From: Alloacidobacterium dinghuense
GTDB lineage: Bacteria > Acidobacteriota > Terriglobia > Terriglobales > Acidobacteriaceae
Direction: 5' to 3'
NCBI RefSeq assembly: GCF_014274465.1
Contig: NZ_CP060394.1
Span: forward strand, 2,976,001-3,040,000
DNA: 64,000 nucleotides
The position numbers and the translations under genes are program-made. Of this stretch, positions 1 to 9,389 are shown in pieces. Under the pieces are notes generated by a model that saw nothing but the letters and a program-made list of their open reading frames with translations, ran no database searches and had not been told where the DNA came from. Positions within the stretch are counted from its first letter, which is position 1. Each line of letters starts with the position of its first letter.

Positions 1-884
1 TTCTTGGCTGCACCCTGCTCTGCTTCGGGCAGCTCTTTGAGTTCGGCTGCCAGCTCGTCCTTGATCTGCTTCACGAGAGCATAGCTCTCGGTCTTGGCGT
101 GGGTCTTGGTGTCGAGCGCGTCCTTGAGACGATCACCGACCTTGGCGAACAGCGCGTCGTAGTAGGCCTGATCGAACTCAGAAGCGGTGACGGGGCGCTT
201 TGGCTTGCCGGCCTTGGCTGCCAGCTCGTCGATCACGGCGACGATCTTCTTGATCTCGGCGTGGCCAAACTCGATGGCGTCAACGACGACGTCTTCTGTC
301 ACGCCTTCGGAGCCGCTTTCGATCATCACGATGCCGTCTTTGGTGCCGACGACGGTGATGTTGATCTTGCTGTCGCGGCGATCGGTGTAGGACGGATTGA
401 TGACGAACTCGCCATTGACCTGACCTACGCGAACTGCGCCCACAGTTGCGCCGAAGGGAATATCGGAGAGGGCGAGGGCGGCGCTGGCGGCGTTGATGCC
501 GATGACGTCGGGATCGTTTTCCTTGTCAGCGGAGAAGACGAGGGCGATGACCTGGGTCTCGTTGCGGAAGCCTTCAGGAAAGAGCGGGCGAATGGGGCGG
601 TCGATCTGGCGGCTGGTGAGAATTTCACGCTCGCTGGGACGGCCTTCGCGCTTGATGAATCCGCCAGGAATGCGGCCGCCTGCGTAGGCGTACTCGCGAT
701 AATCGACGGTGAGGGGAAAGAAATCGATTCCCTCTTTTGGATCGGGGGCGGCCACGGCGGTTGCGAGCACCACGCTGTCACCTTGGGTGACCAGGGCTGC
801 GCCAGAGGCCTGCTTGGCCATACGGCCAGTTTCAAAGGTCAGCCGCTTGCCACCGGCAAGCTCAACTGTCACTTCGTGTTTCAT
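1..884 (-). CDS. pnp: Polynucleotide phosphorylase, N-terminal part (cut by window edge)
   Basis: PNPase is a phosphate-dependent 3'-5' exoribonuclease and RNA degradosome component. The minus-strand frame is open from an ATG at 884 to the left edge of the window, giving about 294 residues. It begins MKHEVTVELAGGKRLTFETG and continues with the typical first RNase PH-like domain: KQASGAALVTQGDSVVLATA near residue 25, DFFPLTVDYREYAYAGGRIPGG near 55, and RQIDRPIRPLFPEGF near 95. The all-helical linker starts near the edge. The second RNase PH domain, KH and S1 domains must lie outside. It follows rpsO on the same strand, the conserved bacterial rpsO-pnp order, so cotranscription is likely. The identification is firm; only the C-terminal part is missing. 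Confidence 0.96.
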   Translation of the reverse strand, partial: MKHEVTVELAGGKRLTFETGRMAKQASGAALVTQGDSVVLATAVAAPDPKEGIDFFPLTVDYREYAYAGGRIPGGFIKREGRPSEREILTSRQIDRPIRPLFPEGFRNETQVIALVFSADKENDPDVIGINAASAALALSDIPFGATVGAVRVGQVNGEFVINPSYTDRRDSKINITVVGTKDGIVMIESGSEGVTEDVVVDAIEFGHAEIKKIVAVIDELAAKAGKPKRPVTASEFDQAYYDALFAKVGDRLKDALDTKTHAKTESYALVKQIKDELAAELKELPEAEQGAAK

Positions 885-1001
885 ATTTTCCTCGTTTCTT
901 GATGTGCAAAGGAGCTACGCAGGGAGTGCGCGCGGGCGGGAAGATACACGACAGGTATGTGGGCTTCGCTAGAGGCGGAAATAGCCGTTGACGTGGATAC
1001 A

Positions 1002-1025
1002 CGCCAGCCGTTGACCCGGCTGACG
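1002..1025 (-). promoter_or_regulatory. Stem-loop in the rpsO-pnp intergenic region
   Basis: Read on the minus strand, CGTCAGCCG and CGGCTGGCG form a 9-bp stem with one G-U pair and a 6-base loop. It lies between the rpsO stop and the pnp start. In enterobacteria a hairpin at this place is cut by RNase III and serves PNPase autocontrol. The same role here is inference from position. Confidence 0.45.
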
Positions 1026-1088
1026 TTTTCCAATCCTTTACGAAGTTCTCGTCGCGTGCGCGTAGGAGACAAAGGTTTGAGCTTGCGG

Positions 1089-1355
1089 CTACTTGCGGAT
1101 GCCCAGTTTTCCGATGACGTCCCGGTAGCGGTCAGAATCGTTCGTCTTGAGGTAATCGAGCAGGCGGCGGCGCTTGCTGACAAGCATGAGAAGGCCGCGG
1201 CGGGACGCATGGTCCTTGGCGTGGGTCTTGAAATGCTCGGTCAACTCGCCGATGCGCTCGCTCAGGATCGCGATCTGCACTTCAGGACTGCCGGTGTCGG
1301 AGTCGTGAGTGCGAAAGCGAGAGATAATGTCGGTTTTTTTTGCAGGTGCCAGCAC
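1089..1355 (-). CDS. rpsO: 30S ribosomal protein S15
   Basis: S15 binds the central domain of 16S rRNA early in 30S assembly. The 88-residue product has the usual length and family motifs: [22 protein letters not shown] (residues about 14-35), [19 protein letters not shown] (about 38-56) and the C-terminal [21 protein letters not shown]. The start is GTG at 1355, supported by the family N-terminus MLxxxKKTDII. An AGGAG stands about 12 bases upstream, a rather long spacing. Codons 5-8 contain a run of eight A bases. A short palindrome (ACACTT-CCT-AAGTGT, 1393-1407) lies in the leader, a possible site of S15 autoregulation, which is known in several bacteria. pnp follows downstream. Confidence 0.97.
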   Translation of the reverse strand: MLAPAKKTDIISRFRTHDSDTGSPEVQIAILSERIGELTEHFKTHAKDHASRRGLLMLVSKRRRLLDYLKTNDSDRYRDVIGKLGIRK

Positions 1356-1457
1356 GAGAGTGCGTTACTCCTATTGCTAATTTCTATTCGTTACACTTCC
1401 TAAGTGTCTGCAATAAGAGTAACATGGATTGCTTTTTCGAGCCAGTCAGAGACATAG

Positions 1458-1486
1458 AAAAGGGTGCGGAAATGCCGCACCCTTTT
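1458..1486 (-). terminator. Intrinsic terminator downstream of the fucosidase gene
   Basis: A perfect 12-bp stem (AAAAGGGTGCGG / CCGCACCCTTTT) encloses a 5-base loop, 20 bases past the stop codon of the alpha-L-fucosidase gene. Its outer A-T pairs supply a U-rich 3' end in both directions, but the gene order makes the minus strand the relevant one. Confidence 0.85.
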
Positions 1487-1505
1487 ATTGTGGATATTCC
1501 TGTAC

Positions 1506-2975
1506 CTACTTCGCTGCTTCAAGGACCAGAACAGTGGCGATGGGATCAAGCCCGTTTGCCGGGAGCTGGACGTCAACTCTGTCACCCGATTGGTTGAATT
1601 TGAGTGGCTTGTGGGCGGAATCGGCCAGCAGATATGCGCCGGTGACTTTACGCGGCATCTTGTCCAGATGGAAGGTGCCGTGGGGCCACTTGAAGATTTC
1701 GACGTAGACCTTGTCGGCCTTGGTGGTGGAGCGCCAATCCCACGCGGGAATGAACTTCGGCTTGCCGTCCTTGTCTTTTTCGGTATCGCTGAAGCTGCCA
1801 GCTTCGGCTCCGAAGAGAGTGGGCTGGGTGCCGTAGATCGCCTCGCCATTTACGTCGAGCCACTTGCCCACTTGATGGAGACGCACGACTTCCTCAGGCG
1901 GAACGACGCCGTGCGAATCGGGACCGATGTTCAGCAGGTAGTTGCCGCCTTTGCTGGCGATGTCGATGAGGTTGCGCAACAGCGTCTCGGTTGACTTGAA
2001 GTTTTTGTCGTAGGACTTGTAACCCCAGGTGTCGTTCATGGTCATGCAGGATTCCCAGTCGCGGCCGGGATAACCCTGCGCGGGAATGAACTGCTCGGGG
2101 GTTTCGGTGTCACCCTTATATCCGCCGCCGAGACGGTTGTTCCAGATGAGCTTTGGATACTGGTTGAGGACGGTGACGATTTCGGCTGCCAGCTGCGGGG
2201 TCATGTCCGGCGTGGGCGTGTCAAACCAGATGACTGCGGGATAATCGCCGTAGTTGGCCAGCAACTCCTTGAGCTGAGGAATGGCTTTGGTTTCGAGATA
2301 TTGCTGGAAATTGCCGTCCTGCGCTTTGTCCCAGTGATAGGTGGGCGGTTGGTGGTCGCCGGTCTTGAGAGCAGCGCCGCCGGGAGCGGTCCAGTCCTGG
2401 TCTTGCGAGTAGTAGAAGCCTAGCTTGATTCCCTGCTTCTTGCACTCCTCGGCGAGTTCTTTGATTGGGTCGCGCTTGAAGGGCGTGCCGGCGGCGATGT
2501 TGAAGTCGTTCGCCTTCGAGTCATACATGGCGAAGCCGTCGTGATGCTTCGAGGTGATGACGATGTACTTCATGCCGGCAGCCTTGGCGAGGGCGACGAT
2601 GTCATGCGCGTTGAAGCCGGTGGGATTGAACTTGGGCGCGAGTGCTTTGTAGTCGGCGACAGGGATGGAGGCGGTATTCATGATCCACTCGCCGATGCCG
2701 GGAATTTGTTTGCCGTTCCATGTGCCAGCTGGAATGGAGTAGAGTCCCCAGTGGATGAACATGCCGAAGCGGGCTTCACGCCACCATGCCATGCGGGCAT
2801 CGCGTTGCTCGGGCGTCTCGGTGTCCTGAATCGCCGCGACTGGATGGTCGGGAGACTTTGGAGCGGGCGTGCTCTCCGTTGTTTGTTTTGGCTGCTGCGT
2901 GCAACCCACTAAGCCCGCGGCGATGAGGACGACGCTGGCGCCGACTAAGGCGAAGGTGCGATGGACAAATTTCAA
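1506..2975 (-). CDS. Alpha-L-fucosidase, GH29 family, lipoprotein
   Basis: This glycosidase removes alpha-linked L-fucose from glycans. The 489-residue product opens with a lipoprotein signal peptide whose lipobox LVGC places the modified Cys at residue 25, so it is expected to be membrane-anchored outside the cytoplasm. GH29 signatures follow: WWREARFGMFIHWGLYSIPAGTW (about 64-86), YIVITSKHHDGFAMYDS (about 136-152), LGFYYSQDQDW (about 185-195) and AVIWFDTP, where D252 matches the family's catalytic nucleophile. The C-terminal region is a beta-sandwich-like tail after RNLIDIASKGGNYLLNIGPDS. It appears to be a single-gene unit closed by the terminator at 1458-1486. The fucose source and exact linkage specificity cannot be read from sequence. 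Confidence 0.93.
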   Translation of the reverse strand: MKFVHRTFALVGASVVLIAAGLVGCTQQPKQTTESTPAPKSPDHPVAAIQDTETPEQRDARMAWWREARFGMFIHWGLYSIPAGTWNGKQIPGIGEWIMNTASIPVADYKALAPKFNPTGFNAHDIVALAKAAGMKYIVITSKHHDGFAMYDSKANDFNIAAGTPFKRDPIKELAEECKKQGIKLGFYYSQDQDWTAPGGAALKTGDHQPPTYHWDKAQDGNFQQYLETKAIPQLKELLANYGDYPAVIWFDTPTPDMTPQLAAEIVTVLNQYPKLIWNNRLGGGYKGDTETPEQFIPAQGYPGRDWESCMTMNDTWGYKSYDKNFKSTETLLRNLIDIASKGGNYLLNIGPDSHGVVPPEEVVRLHQVGKWLDVNGEAIYGTQPTLFGAEAGSFSDTEKDKDGKPKFIPAWDWRSTTKADKVYVEIFKWPHGTFHLDKMPRKVTGAYLLADSAHKPLKFNQSGDRVDVQLPANGLDPIATVLVLEAAK

Positions 2976-3031
2976 TGCAATCCCTCAAGGTGAATTATCG
3001 GACTGGGGAATTGTATGTGAAAAGATATTCT

Positions 3032-3056
3032 TATGGGCGAAATTTATTCGCCCATA
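3032..3056. other. Perfect stem-loop between the fucosidase gene and the zinc-ribbon gene
   Basis: TATGGGCGAA and TTCGCCCATA form a perfect 10-bp inverted repeat around a 5-base loop. It lies 38 bases past the stop of the minus-strand gene 3094-3465 and 57 bases before the fucosidase start. No T-run follows on either strand, so it could be a weak terminator for the upstream gene or an operator for the fucosidase gene. Confidence 0.4.
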
Positions 3057-3093
3057 GTTACAGATTTGTGACTGGAAGCGGAATTAGCCCTGC

Positions 3094-3465
3094 CTAAGCA
3101 TGGCTATCTCTTTCGACGGTATGAAGTTGAAGACCGCAGGTCATGCATTGTCGGGTAAAGGAGTTCCGCCAATGCAGCGTGATCCAACCGATTCCTCGCG
3201 TTGAGCGAACTCCAAACAGGTTTCCACATCTTGGACAGCGAAAGTTCAGACTGGAGAGCCAAGAGAAATACGGAACGACAATAAGCGGCAGAACTAAGGC
3301 GAGCAGCGTAGCCAACCAGGACAAGTCTTCTGCGATACCGATCAGACCAACTATCAGGCATGTACCAGCAGCCACGAGCAAACGCGTAGACATCCACCTG
3401 CGATATCTACGGCGCCCCCATGCTTCCGGATAATCACCCTCAACACTTTCTAATCGATGCTTCAC
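3094..3465 (-). CDS. Small membrane protein with a C-terminal zinc ribbon
   Basis: The 123-residue product is not recognised as a named family. A basic N-terminus (residues 1-25) is followed by two hydrophobic segments, about 28-45 and 50-70, and then by two cysteine pairs, CPRCG (about 76) and CMTCG (about 107), that resemble a four-Cys zinc ribbon. The GTG start at 3465 has AGGA five bases upstream, and this SD overlaps the stop region of the M14 peptidase gene just before it, so the two are probably cotranscribed and translationally coupled. The zinc-binding role is inferred from the CxxC pairs only. A helper or unrelated hitchhiker of the peptidase are both possible. Confidence 0.7.
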   Translation of the reverse strand: MKHRLESVEGDYPEAWGRRRYRRWMSTRLLVAAGTCLIVGLIGIAEDLSWLATLLALVLPLIVVPYFSWLSSLNFRCPRCGNLFGVRSTRGIGWITLHWRNSFTRQCMTCGLQLHTVERDSHA

Positions 3466-3471
3466 AATTTC

Positions 3472-6400
3472 CTATTTTGCTGCTTGATTACCAGATGCGC
3501 TGCGTTGTCCTAGCTGGTTGAAATTCAGAATTGCGTTGAAAACCAGCGGATAGCTACCGATCGTCTCGCCGCGATAGACAGGGTTGTTCGCGAAGAGCAG
3601 CACCGTTCCTTTGCCCAGGTGGGCGGCGACGATGGCAGCATGCTGCGCCATTAGATCGCCGTGATCGAGCAGGCCTGCAACCAGTAATGACTCCTTATCG
3701 GCATAGCGGAGGAGGACCTGCGGTCGAAGCTCCGCTGGGATGACGTTGGGGTTGTTGCGGGTCTGCTCCTCATTCAGCGGCATCGGCTCCCATGGCTTTG
3801 GCCGTGGACGATCATCGGCAGCCATATAAGGACGGCCTTGAGGGATGTCGGGGTCATCCGGGCCGCCGCGACCCGTGGTGCGCTCTTCGCTGCCTGCGAG
3901 ACGCGGGGCGCGCGTGCCGCCAACAGTGTTGCTCACGTTCATCGAAAGGCCGTCTTCGCTATAGACAGTGAGTGGCTTGGTGTATCCGTAGAGCACGGGC
4001 GATTTCGGATCGACGGTGACTGTTGCCAGCAGCGTGCCAACAACTTTCAGATCGCCATGCGTGACCACGGAGACGCCGGGCGCGAGGCCGATTTCGATGG
4101 CGAACTGCGCTGTGTCTCCGGATGTGATGAGCAGACCGCCTTGCGCGACGAAATGCTGCAAATGCTCGACACCGCTATAGCCGAGTCCCGGGCGCATGTC
4201 GTCGGTTGAGTCGATGCGGCCCAGGTTTGGCGTCAGTTCAGTCTTTTTCCATGGAAGCGCGTTGCCCCACATCGGCAAGCCCTGAATGATCTGTGCTGTG
4301 CGCGCCCCGCCAACGGAGGCGAAGATGATCACGTCGTATTTCGAGCCGAGATTGTCGTCATTGCTGACACTCTGGGTGCTGATGTAGTCGAAGGGTACGC
4401 CTAGCTTATCGAACGCCTGCCGCCACCACCCTTCGGTCTGCGTACTGAGCCACGTGTGCATCATGGCAATGCGTGGGGCACCCACGTTGTGCTTGGCGAC
4501 AGATGGCGCCGCGTTCACTGCGGTTGCGGCTAATTTGGTCTTTTCCAGCGCGGACTTCACGTCGTCTGCGTTCGCATTTTGAATGATGAGCGATCCGGTT
4601 GGAAATTGCTGGCCATCGACTGTTGTTGCAGCATCTGTGACCGATACGGTGGCATTCTTCAGTAAGTATCGGAGTGTGATGATCCCTGGATCGGCGTGAT
4701 TCGCAATCAGGTAGACAGAACCTGATCCGGACGGGCTGTCGCCTGAGGCTTGATCCTTCACCGGCTGCATTCGAGATTTGAGGATTGCGGACTCGGTTAC
4801 GCGCACGGCTTCTACGTTGAAAAGAGATGGCAGCGACCATCCTGTGTCGTCATAGGGAGTCTTCTGCGGATCGTTGGGGGCCCAGTACTGGCGGTCTAGT
4901 AACGCGTCGGCAATGCGCGAGTACGGCTGGTCCATGCGGATAACGTAGCTGTCTGCGGGGAAGGTTCGCTGTTCTGTCTTCGGCTGCTGCGGCTTAGTTG
5001 TGGAGTCCTCTTCCCTGCTCTCGCGTTTTGGCTTAACTGGTATCGATACGGTGACGGCCTCGGTTGTTTCGCTGATCTCGACATGTTGCGCGCGCAGGAT
5101 GTCGAGGAGCATTCGCCGGCGGTCCTTCGATTCTTCGTTTGCAGGAAGCACGTAAGCGGCTGGGCCGGAGTCGCTTGGCTTCAGAATCGATCGCTTGCTC
5201 TTGAGATAGAAGTTGTTGAGAAAAGTCTGCGCGTTCTGCGCGAAGTAGCTGAGCGAAACCAGGATCGCAGTCTGCTCGTAGTTATTGTTGTCGCGCTGCG
5301 ACCACTTCACTTTGGGATAGGGTGGGTTCTGGCGGTACCAGGTGCGCGAGTATTCGTCGGGTGTGAGGATGCGCTCGACGGTGTCTGCTCCGCCGTTGCC
5401 GAAGGTTTCATAGAGACGGCTGATGCCGTTGTGCATGGCGGCGAGGAACATGAGGTAGCCGGGGCTCCACGTATCGAAATTGCCGTGGGTGAAGACGCCG
5501 GGCATGCCGAACTTCGTCATCTCCTGGACGTTGTTCCAGCCGATCATCTGCCATTCGTTAGTGAGGATCGGGTCGAGCCACGCGTTGTAGGGCTCGTCGC
5601 CAACGGTGTTGTCGTAGAGGAACGGCACCGATTCGTGGAGGTCGTGGAGTACCTGGGCGTGCCATCCAATGTAAGTATCGAGGACATTGCGCGAGAGGTT
5701 GAGGGTCAGTGTCATCGCATCGCGGTTATTGTCATGCGCGACGTAGTGCCCCCAGTAAACAAGGCGCGGATAGTTCTCATTCGGATGCGCCTTGTGCCAT
5801 TTGTAGATGTCGACCATGCGATCGCGACCGTCGACTTCGACCACGGGCGTGATGAGCGTGATCATGTGCGAGCGGATGTACTGGATGTAGGGCGCGTCAT
5901 CCACGGCGAGACGATAAGCGAGTTCCATGAGCGCGGTTGGTGCGCCTGTCTCGGGGGAATGGATGGTTCCAGTGATGTAGTAGACGGGTACGGACTGCCT
6001 GACGAGGTCCGCTGCCGTTGCGTCGTTCATGTTGATTATTCTCGGGTCGGCGAGCTTTGCGAGGCGCGCATCGTTTTCCTTGTAGTTTTTGAGTAACGAC
6101 TCGTCGGCGACGCCTACAGCGATCATCTCGCGGCCTTCTTCGCTATGGCCGATGGTTAAGACCTTCACGCGTGGGCTGGCTGACTCAAGCATGCGGAAGT
6201 AGCGATAGACATCTTCGGCGTAGGGCAGGATGTCAGGCGCGCCGGAAACGTCGCCTAGCACCTTTTCTGGCGTGGGCACTGTCGGGGATGCGGGCAGATA
6301 GTCGGTGAGAGGCGAATTCAATTCGGGCAGCGTGGTGTATTTGGCGATGCGCTGCGTGTAGTCCTGATCGATGGCCTGTTTTGCGTCACGCGCATAAGTC

Positions 6401-6483
6401 TGATCCATTTGCGCTGTGGCCTGCAGGCAGAAAATGACCGCGCAGAGCGTAATGGCTCCGCGGGAAAAAGCAGAGAATGACAT
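3472..6483 (-). CDS. Secreted zinc carboxypeptidase, M14 family
   Basis: This is a 1003-residue secreted metallopeptidase. Residues 1-24 form a Sec signal peptide ending near ATAQ. The M14 domain spans about 85-400: VLTIGHSEEGREMIAVGV, then GTIHSPETG, in which H175 and E178 are the expected zinc ligands, and VEVDGRDRMVD further on. Residues about 500-900 hold a long second part with a Rossmann-like stretch (RIAMMHTW...) that resembles a glutamine-amidotransferase fold seen in similar large M14 proteins. The start is an ATG with GGGGAG upstream. Large secreted M14 proteins of this size are common in acidobacteria and Bacteroidetes, where the substrate is usually unknown. Confidence 0.88.
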   Translation of the reverse strand: MSFSAFSRGAITLCAVIFCLQATAQMDQTYARDAKQAIDQDYTQRIAKYTTLPELNSPLTDYLPASPTVPTPEKVLGDVSGAPDILPYAEDVYRYFRMLESASPRVKVLTIGHSEEGREMIAVGVADESLLKNYKENDARLAKLADPRIINMNDATAADLVRQSVPVYYITGTIHSPETGAPTALMELAYRLAVDDAPYIQYIRSHMITLITPVVEVDGRDRMVDIYKWHKAHPNENYPRLVYWGHYVAHDNNRDAMTLTLNLSRNVLDTYIGWHAQVLHDLHESVPFLYDNTVGDEPYNAWLDPILTNEWQMIGWNNVQEMTKFGMPGVFTHGNFDTWSPGYLMFLAAMHNGISRLYETFGNGGADTVERILTPDEYSRTWYRQNPPYPKVKWSQRDNNNYEQTAILVSLSYFAQNAQTFLNNFYLKSKRSILKPSDSGPAAYVLPANEESKDRRRMLLDILRAQHVEISETTEAVTVSIPVKPKRESREEDSTTKPQQPKTEQRTFPADSYVIRMDQPYSRIADALLDRQYWAPNDPQKTPYDDTGWSLPSLFNVEAVRVTESAILKSRMQPVKDQASGDSPSGSGSVYLIANHADPGIITLRYLLKNATVSVTDAATTVDGQQFPTGSLIIQNANADDVKSALEKTKLAATAVNAAPSVAKHNVGAPRIAMMHTWLSTQTEGWWRQAFDKLGVPFDYISTQSVSNDDNLGSKYDVIIFASVGGARTAQIIQGLPMWGNALPWKKTELTPNLGRIDSTDDMRPGLGYSGVEHLQHFVAQGGLLITSGDTAQFAIEIGLAPGVSVVTHGDLKVVGTLLATVTVDPKSPVLYGYTKPLTVYSEDGLSMNVSNTVGGTRAPRLAGSEERTTGRGGPDDPDIPQGRPYMAADDRPRPKPWEPMPLNEEQTRNNPNVIPAELRPQVLLRYADKESLLVAGLLDHGDLMAQHAAIVAAHLGKGTVLLFANNPVYRGETIGSYPLVFNAILNFNQLGQRSASGNQAAK

Positions 6484-6593
6484 CGCTGGCTCCCCTGAGT
6501 CGATTGCAATTCAATTATGGATACAAAGGATAGCAGACGAAACGGAGGCTAAAAGAGACGCACGCAGATGAGCAAGCGCGGCTGAAATTGCAT

Positions 6594-7937
6594 CTAGCTC
6601 GTGCTGGCCTCTTCTTCCACGACGACAGGTATTTTGGGTTGCACGATGCCGAGCTGCTCGTAAATCGGGCGCATCTCTTTGCGAATGACTTTGAGCCGCG
6701 ACCAGAACCATATTGCCCCGAGGATGCAGGCAACGCCGCTTAACATCACGGTTCTTTGCGAACCGATGGCGTGCCCCAGGGCTCCGGCGAGCAGGCTTCC
6801 GAATGGCGCCATGCCCACGAATGCGACTGTGTAGTAGCTCATCACGCGTCCGCGCTTATCCTCGGGAACGAGCGTCTGAATGATGGTGTTGCTCGCGGTC
6901 ATGCCCTGCATCATACCGAAGCCGGTGACCAACATGAGCAGCAGCGAAAGCCACTGGCTGTGCGACAGGCCAAAACTGACAAGGCCAATTCCAAAAATCG
7001 CGGCTGCGATGGGAATCATCTTGGTCAGGCCGCGGACGGACTTTCGCACCACGAGCGAAAGCGCCGAGATGAGCGCGCCAACGCCGAGCGCACCCATCAG
7101 AAAGCCTAATGTGTGCGCGCCGCCATGCAGCACCTGGGCTGCGAAAACGGGCATGAGCACGACAAAAGGCATGCCCATGAGACTGATAAGGGCAAAGAGC
7201 AAAAGAATAGTACGGATGGGGACGAAGTTCGAAACATACTCCCAGCCTTCTTTGAGCTGATCGACCATGGAGGCGGTTGCACGTTTTACAGCGCTCACCT
7301 TAACTTGCATCAGCAGGAGCGACGCGATGACGGCGATGTAGCTGACGCCGTCGATCAGGAAACACCAGCCTTCGTTTGTGGCGGCAATGACAAGGCCGGC
7401 GAGCGAGGGACCGACGAGCCGGGCAAGGTTCACCATCGACGAATTGATGGCGATGGCGTTCGAGAGGTCGCCGCGATCTTCAACCATCTGCACCAGGAAG
7501 GACTGGCGGCCGGGCATATCGAATGCGTTGATCATGCCCTGAAAGACGCTCAGCGCTAATACTTCATGAATATTGATGCGATGCGTCAGCGTGAGTGCGG
7601 CCAGTACCAGGGATTGCACCATGGCGAGCACCTGTGTCCAGACAAGGACTTTCCGGCGGTCCATCCGATCGACGAGGACACCCGCGAACGGAGCGAGCAG
7701 AAAGGTGGGAATCTGCCCGGCGAAGCTGACGGTGCCCAGAAGCAGCGAAGACTTCGTAAGACGGTAGACGAGCCACGAGGTGGCGATGCGCGTCATCCAG
7801 GTGCCGATGAGCGAAATGCTCTGCCCGCCGAAAAACAGGCGGAAGTTGCGGTGGCGCAGCGCGCGCCACGCATACGAGTAGCTAAGCGAGGATGCCGGTT
7901 TTTCCGGTTCTATTTTTTCTTCTGTATTGAGCGCCAT
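6594..7937 (-). CDS. MFS transporter, enterobactin-exporter-like (MFS_3 type)
   Basis: The product (447 residues from the ATG at 7937) is an integral inner-membrane transporter with about 12 hydrophobic segments. Its opening AWRALRHRNFRLFFGGQSISLIGTWMTRIATSWLVYRLT and the loop DRMDRRKVLVWTQ are typical of the EntS/MFS_3 group of drug and siderophore exporters. A TTG two codons upstream is a less likely start. A soluble acidic tail (IPVVVEEEASTS) closes the protein. No siderophore genes are nearby, so the cargo is unknown. It is preceded on the same strand by the Met/His-rich protein gene, 76 bases away. Confidence 0.87.
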   Translation of the reverse strand: MALNTEEKIEPEKPASSLSYSYAWRALRHRNFRLFFGGQSISLIGTWMTRIATSWLVYRLTKSSLLLGTVSFAGQIPTFLLAPFAGVLVDRMDRRKVLVWTQVLAMVQSLVLAALTLTHRINIHEVLALSVFQGMINAFDMPGRQSFLVQMVEDRGDLSNAIAINSSMVNLARLVGPSLAGLVIAATNEGWCFLIDGVSYIAVIASLLLMQVKVSAVKRATASMVDQLKEGWEYVSNFVPIRTILLLFALISLMGMPFVVLMPVFAAQVLHGGAHTLGFLMGALGVGALISALSLVVRKSVRGLTKMIPIAAAIFGIGLVSFGLSHSQWLSLLLMLVTGFGMMQGMTASNTIIQTLVPEDKRGRVMSYYTVAFVGMAPFGSLLAGALGHAIGSQRTVMLSGVACILGAIWFWSRLKVIRKEMRPIYEQLGIVQPKIPVVVEEEASTS

Positions 7938-8013
7938 TCGCAAAGAGTCGTTTATTTGATCCTATCTGTTTCGATGCGATGGAATCTGTAAACGGTCCGC
8001 AAATGCTCGCGTG

Positions 8014-9309
8014 CTATTTCCCAATTGGGCGCAGGCGTACAAAAATGGCAACGCCCATCGGGTCGCTTCCATATATAGGTTGCAGACGCGACCCCGGTGT
8101 GTAGACAGTCGTTTGCGCTCCTATCGCGGTTTCCCAATGAGGCAACAGGTTGAAGTCGCGGTCATAGCCGAAAGTGTATGCCTGCACGCGGCCGGCCGGT
8201 TCTTCCTGAAAACCTTGCGGGGCGGGATTTTCGCCCAGCAAGAGTTCTGTGGTGCGATCCACATTTTCGATACGCGTCCACGCGTAGTTCTTGTCGGCGA
8301 AGCGCAGCGTGGATTCGAGCAGATAGCTGTTCTGGATGACGTTGTCGGTGAGCGAGCGTGTTCTTCCCCACGCGATGGTATTGGCCCAGTTGCCATGTTC
8401 CATCGGCTGGTTGTACATCGCGGATGCTGTCATACGTTCCTGGTTTTCATCCGGGAAGAGGGCTTCGGGGCTGTGGATACGAGCGTAGGAATATTGGCCG
8501 CTCCAATCCCTACCCGGTTGCAGAGTGAGGCGCGTGGACCACGAATCGATGGCGCCCTGCTGGACTTGCCAGCGGTGCTCGTTTGGCTCGCGTCCGTGAA
8601 AACCGCTCGCCTCGATGCGGACGATGTTGTGGGTGAAGCCCATCGTGAGCACGTCGTAGGCGATGTGGGTTGAGTCTTCCTGATGATGGCCGAGCGTGCC
8701 TACTGGATTTTCAAACGCCGAGGCGCGATGGGGATATGCTGTTGGGCCGATTGCCGGATCGCCGACTGGGGCTGCGTAAAACGAGAACAGCGTTTTTTCG
8801 CCCAACTTCCAGTCGTAGAGCGCGGCTAGTTCCATCACGAAATTGTGGGGGTGCTGGCCATCGACGATGGGATTGCCGTATGCGGTCTCGCCCTGCTGGA
8901 AGAGCAGCGGATATCTGCGGTCTGTGATGGTCGCTGGCTCGAGGCTCAACATCGTGCGCAGGGTTAAATAGCCGGGGCCGAGTTGGTGCTGCGCCATCGG
9001 CATGAACCAGTTGGTGGAGAAAAACTTGTCGCCACCACGGGGGCTGGTCTGCTGCTCATCCGTTATGAATGCGTTGGCATGGAACATCAGCATCCAGTCA
9101 CCATGCATTTTCATCCACATCGGCGTTGGCGTGGAGTTTGGCTCGGCGCTGGTGCCGGAGCTGGCGTGGTGCAAGATCTGTTGTGCGAATGTTTTGTTAT
9201 CGCGATTCATTATCTCGCCCATGCCGGGCATATCACTCATCGGCATCGACATCTGGGCAATGGCCGCAACGCTGCATAACAGCAGCGGCAAAAGGAACAG
9301 GCGCTTCAC
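8014..9309 (-). CDS. Secreted Met/His-rich beta-barrel-like protein, possibly metal related
   Basis: The 431-residue product starts with a Sec signal peptide (cleavage near AIAQ, residue 18) followed by a Met-rich stretch, MSMPMSDMPGMGEIM. The rest alternates short hydrophobic and aromatic strands with polar turns, as in outer-membrane beta-barrels, and ends in a strand-like VAIFVRLRPIGK. Histidines are frequent (GQHPHNF, LGHHQEDSTH). I do not recognise a characterised family. Met- and His-rich surfaces often bind copper or silver, and a small Cys-rich secreted protein is encoded just upstream on the same strand, so a metal-related envelope role is a reasonable inference but unproven. Confidence 0.75.
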   Translation of the reverse strand: MKRLFLLPLLLCSVAAIAQMSMPMSDMPGMGEIMNRDNKTFAQQILHHASSGTSAEPNSTPTPMWMKMHGDWMLMFHANAFITDEQQTSPRGGDKFFSTNWFMPMAQHQLGPGYLTLRTMLSLEPATITDRRYPLLFQQGETAYGNPIVDGQHPHNFVMELAALYDWKLGEKTLFSFYAAPVGDPAIGPTAYPHRASAFENPVGTLGHHQEDSTHIAYDVLTMGFTHNIVRIEASGFHGREPNEHRWQVQQGAIDSWSTRLTLQPGRDWSGQYSYARIHSPEALFPDENQERMTASAMYNQPMEHGNWANTIAWGRTRSLTDNVIQNSYLLESTLRFADKNYAWTRIENVDRTTELLLGENPAPQGFQEEPAGRVQAYTFGYDRDFNLLPHWETAIGAQTTVYTPGSRLQPIYGSDPMGVAIFVRLRPIGK

Positions 9310-9389
9310 GGAAACTCCTCAAGGTAACGGGCGAAAACATGCAATGGGCATCGTGTTGCCATTGCCTTTCGATCAGAGGAGCGGCGATG

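Noticed and set aside
99-902. Long plus-strand open frame at the left edge
   Set aside because: It is the antisense of pnp; the minus-strand frame gives clear PNPase sequence and is open to the edge.
5083-6096. 337-codon plus-strand open frame inside the M14 gene
   Set aside because: It is antisense to a well-supported peptidase gene and encodes no recognisable protein; high GC makes such frames common.
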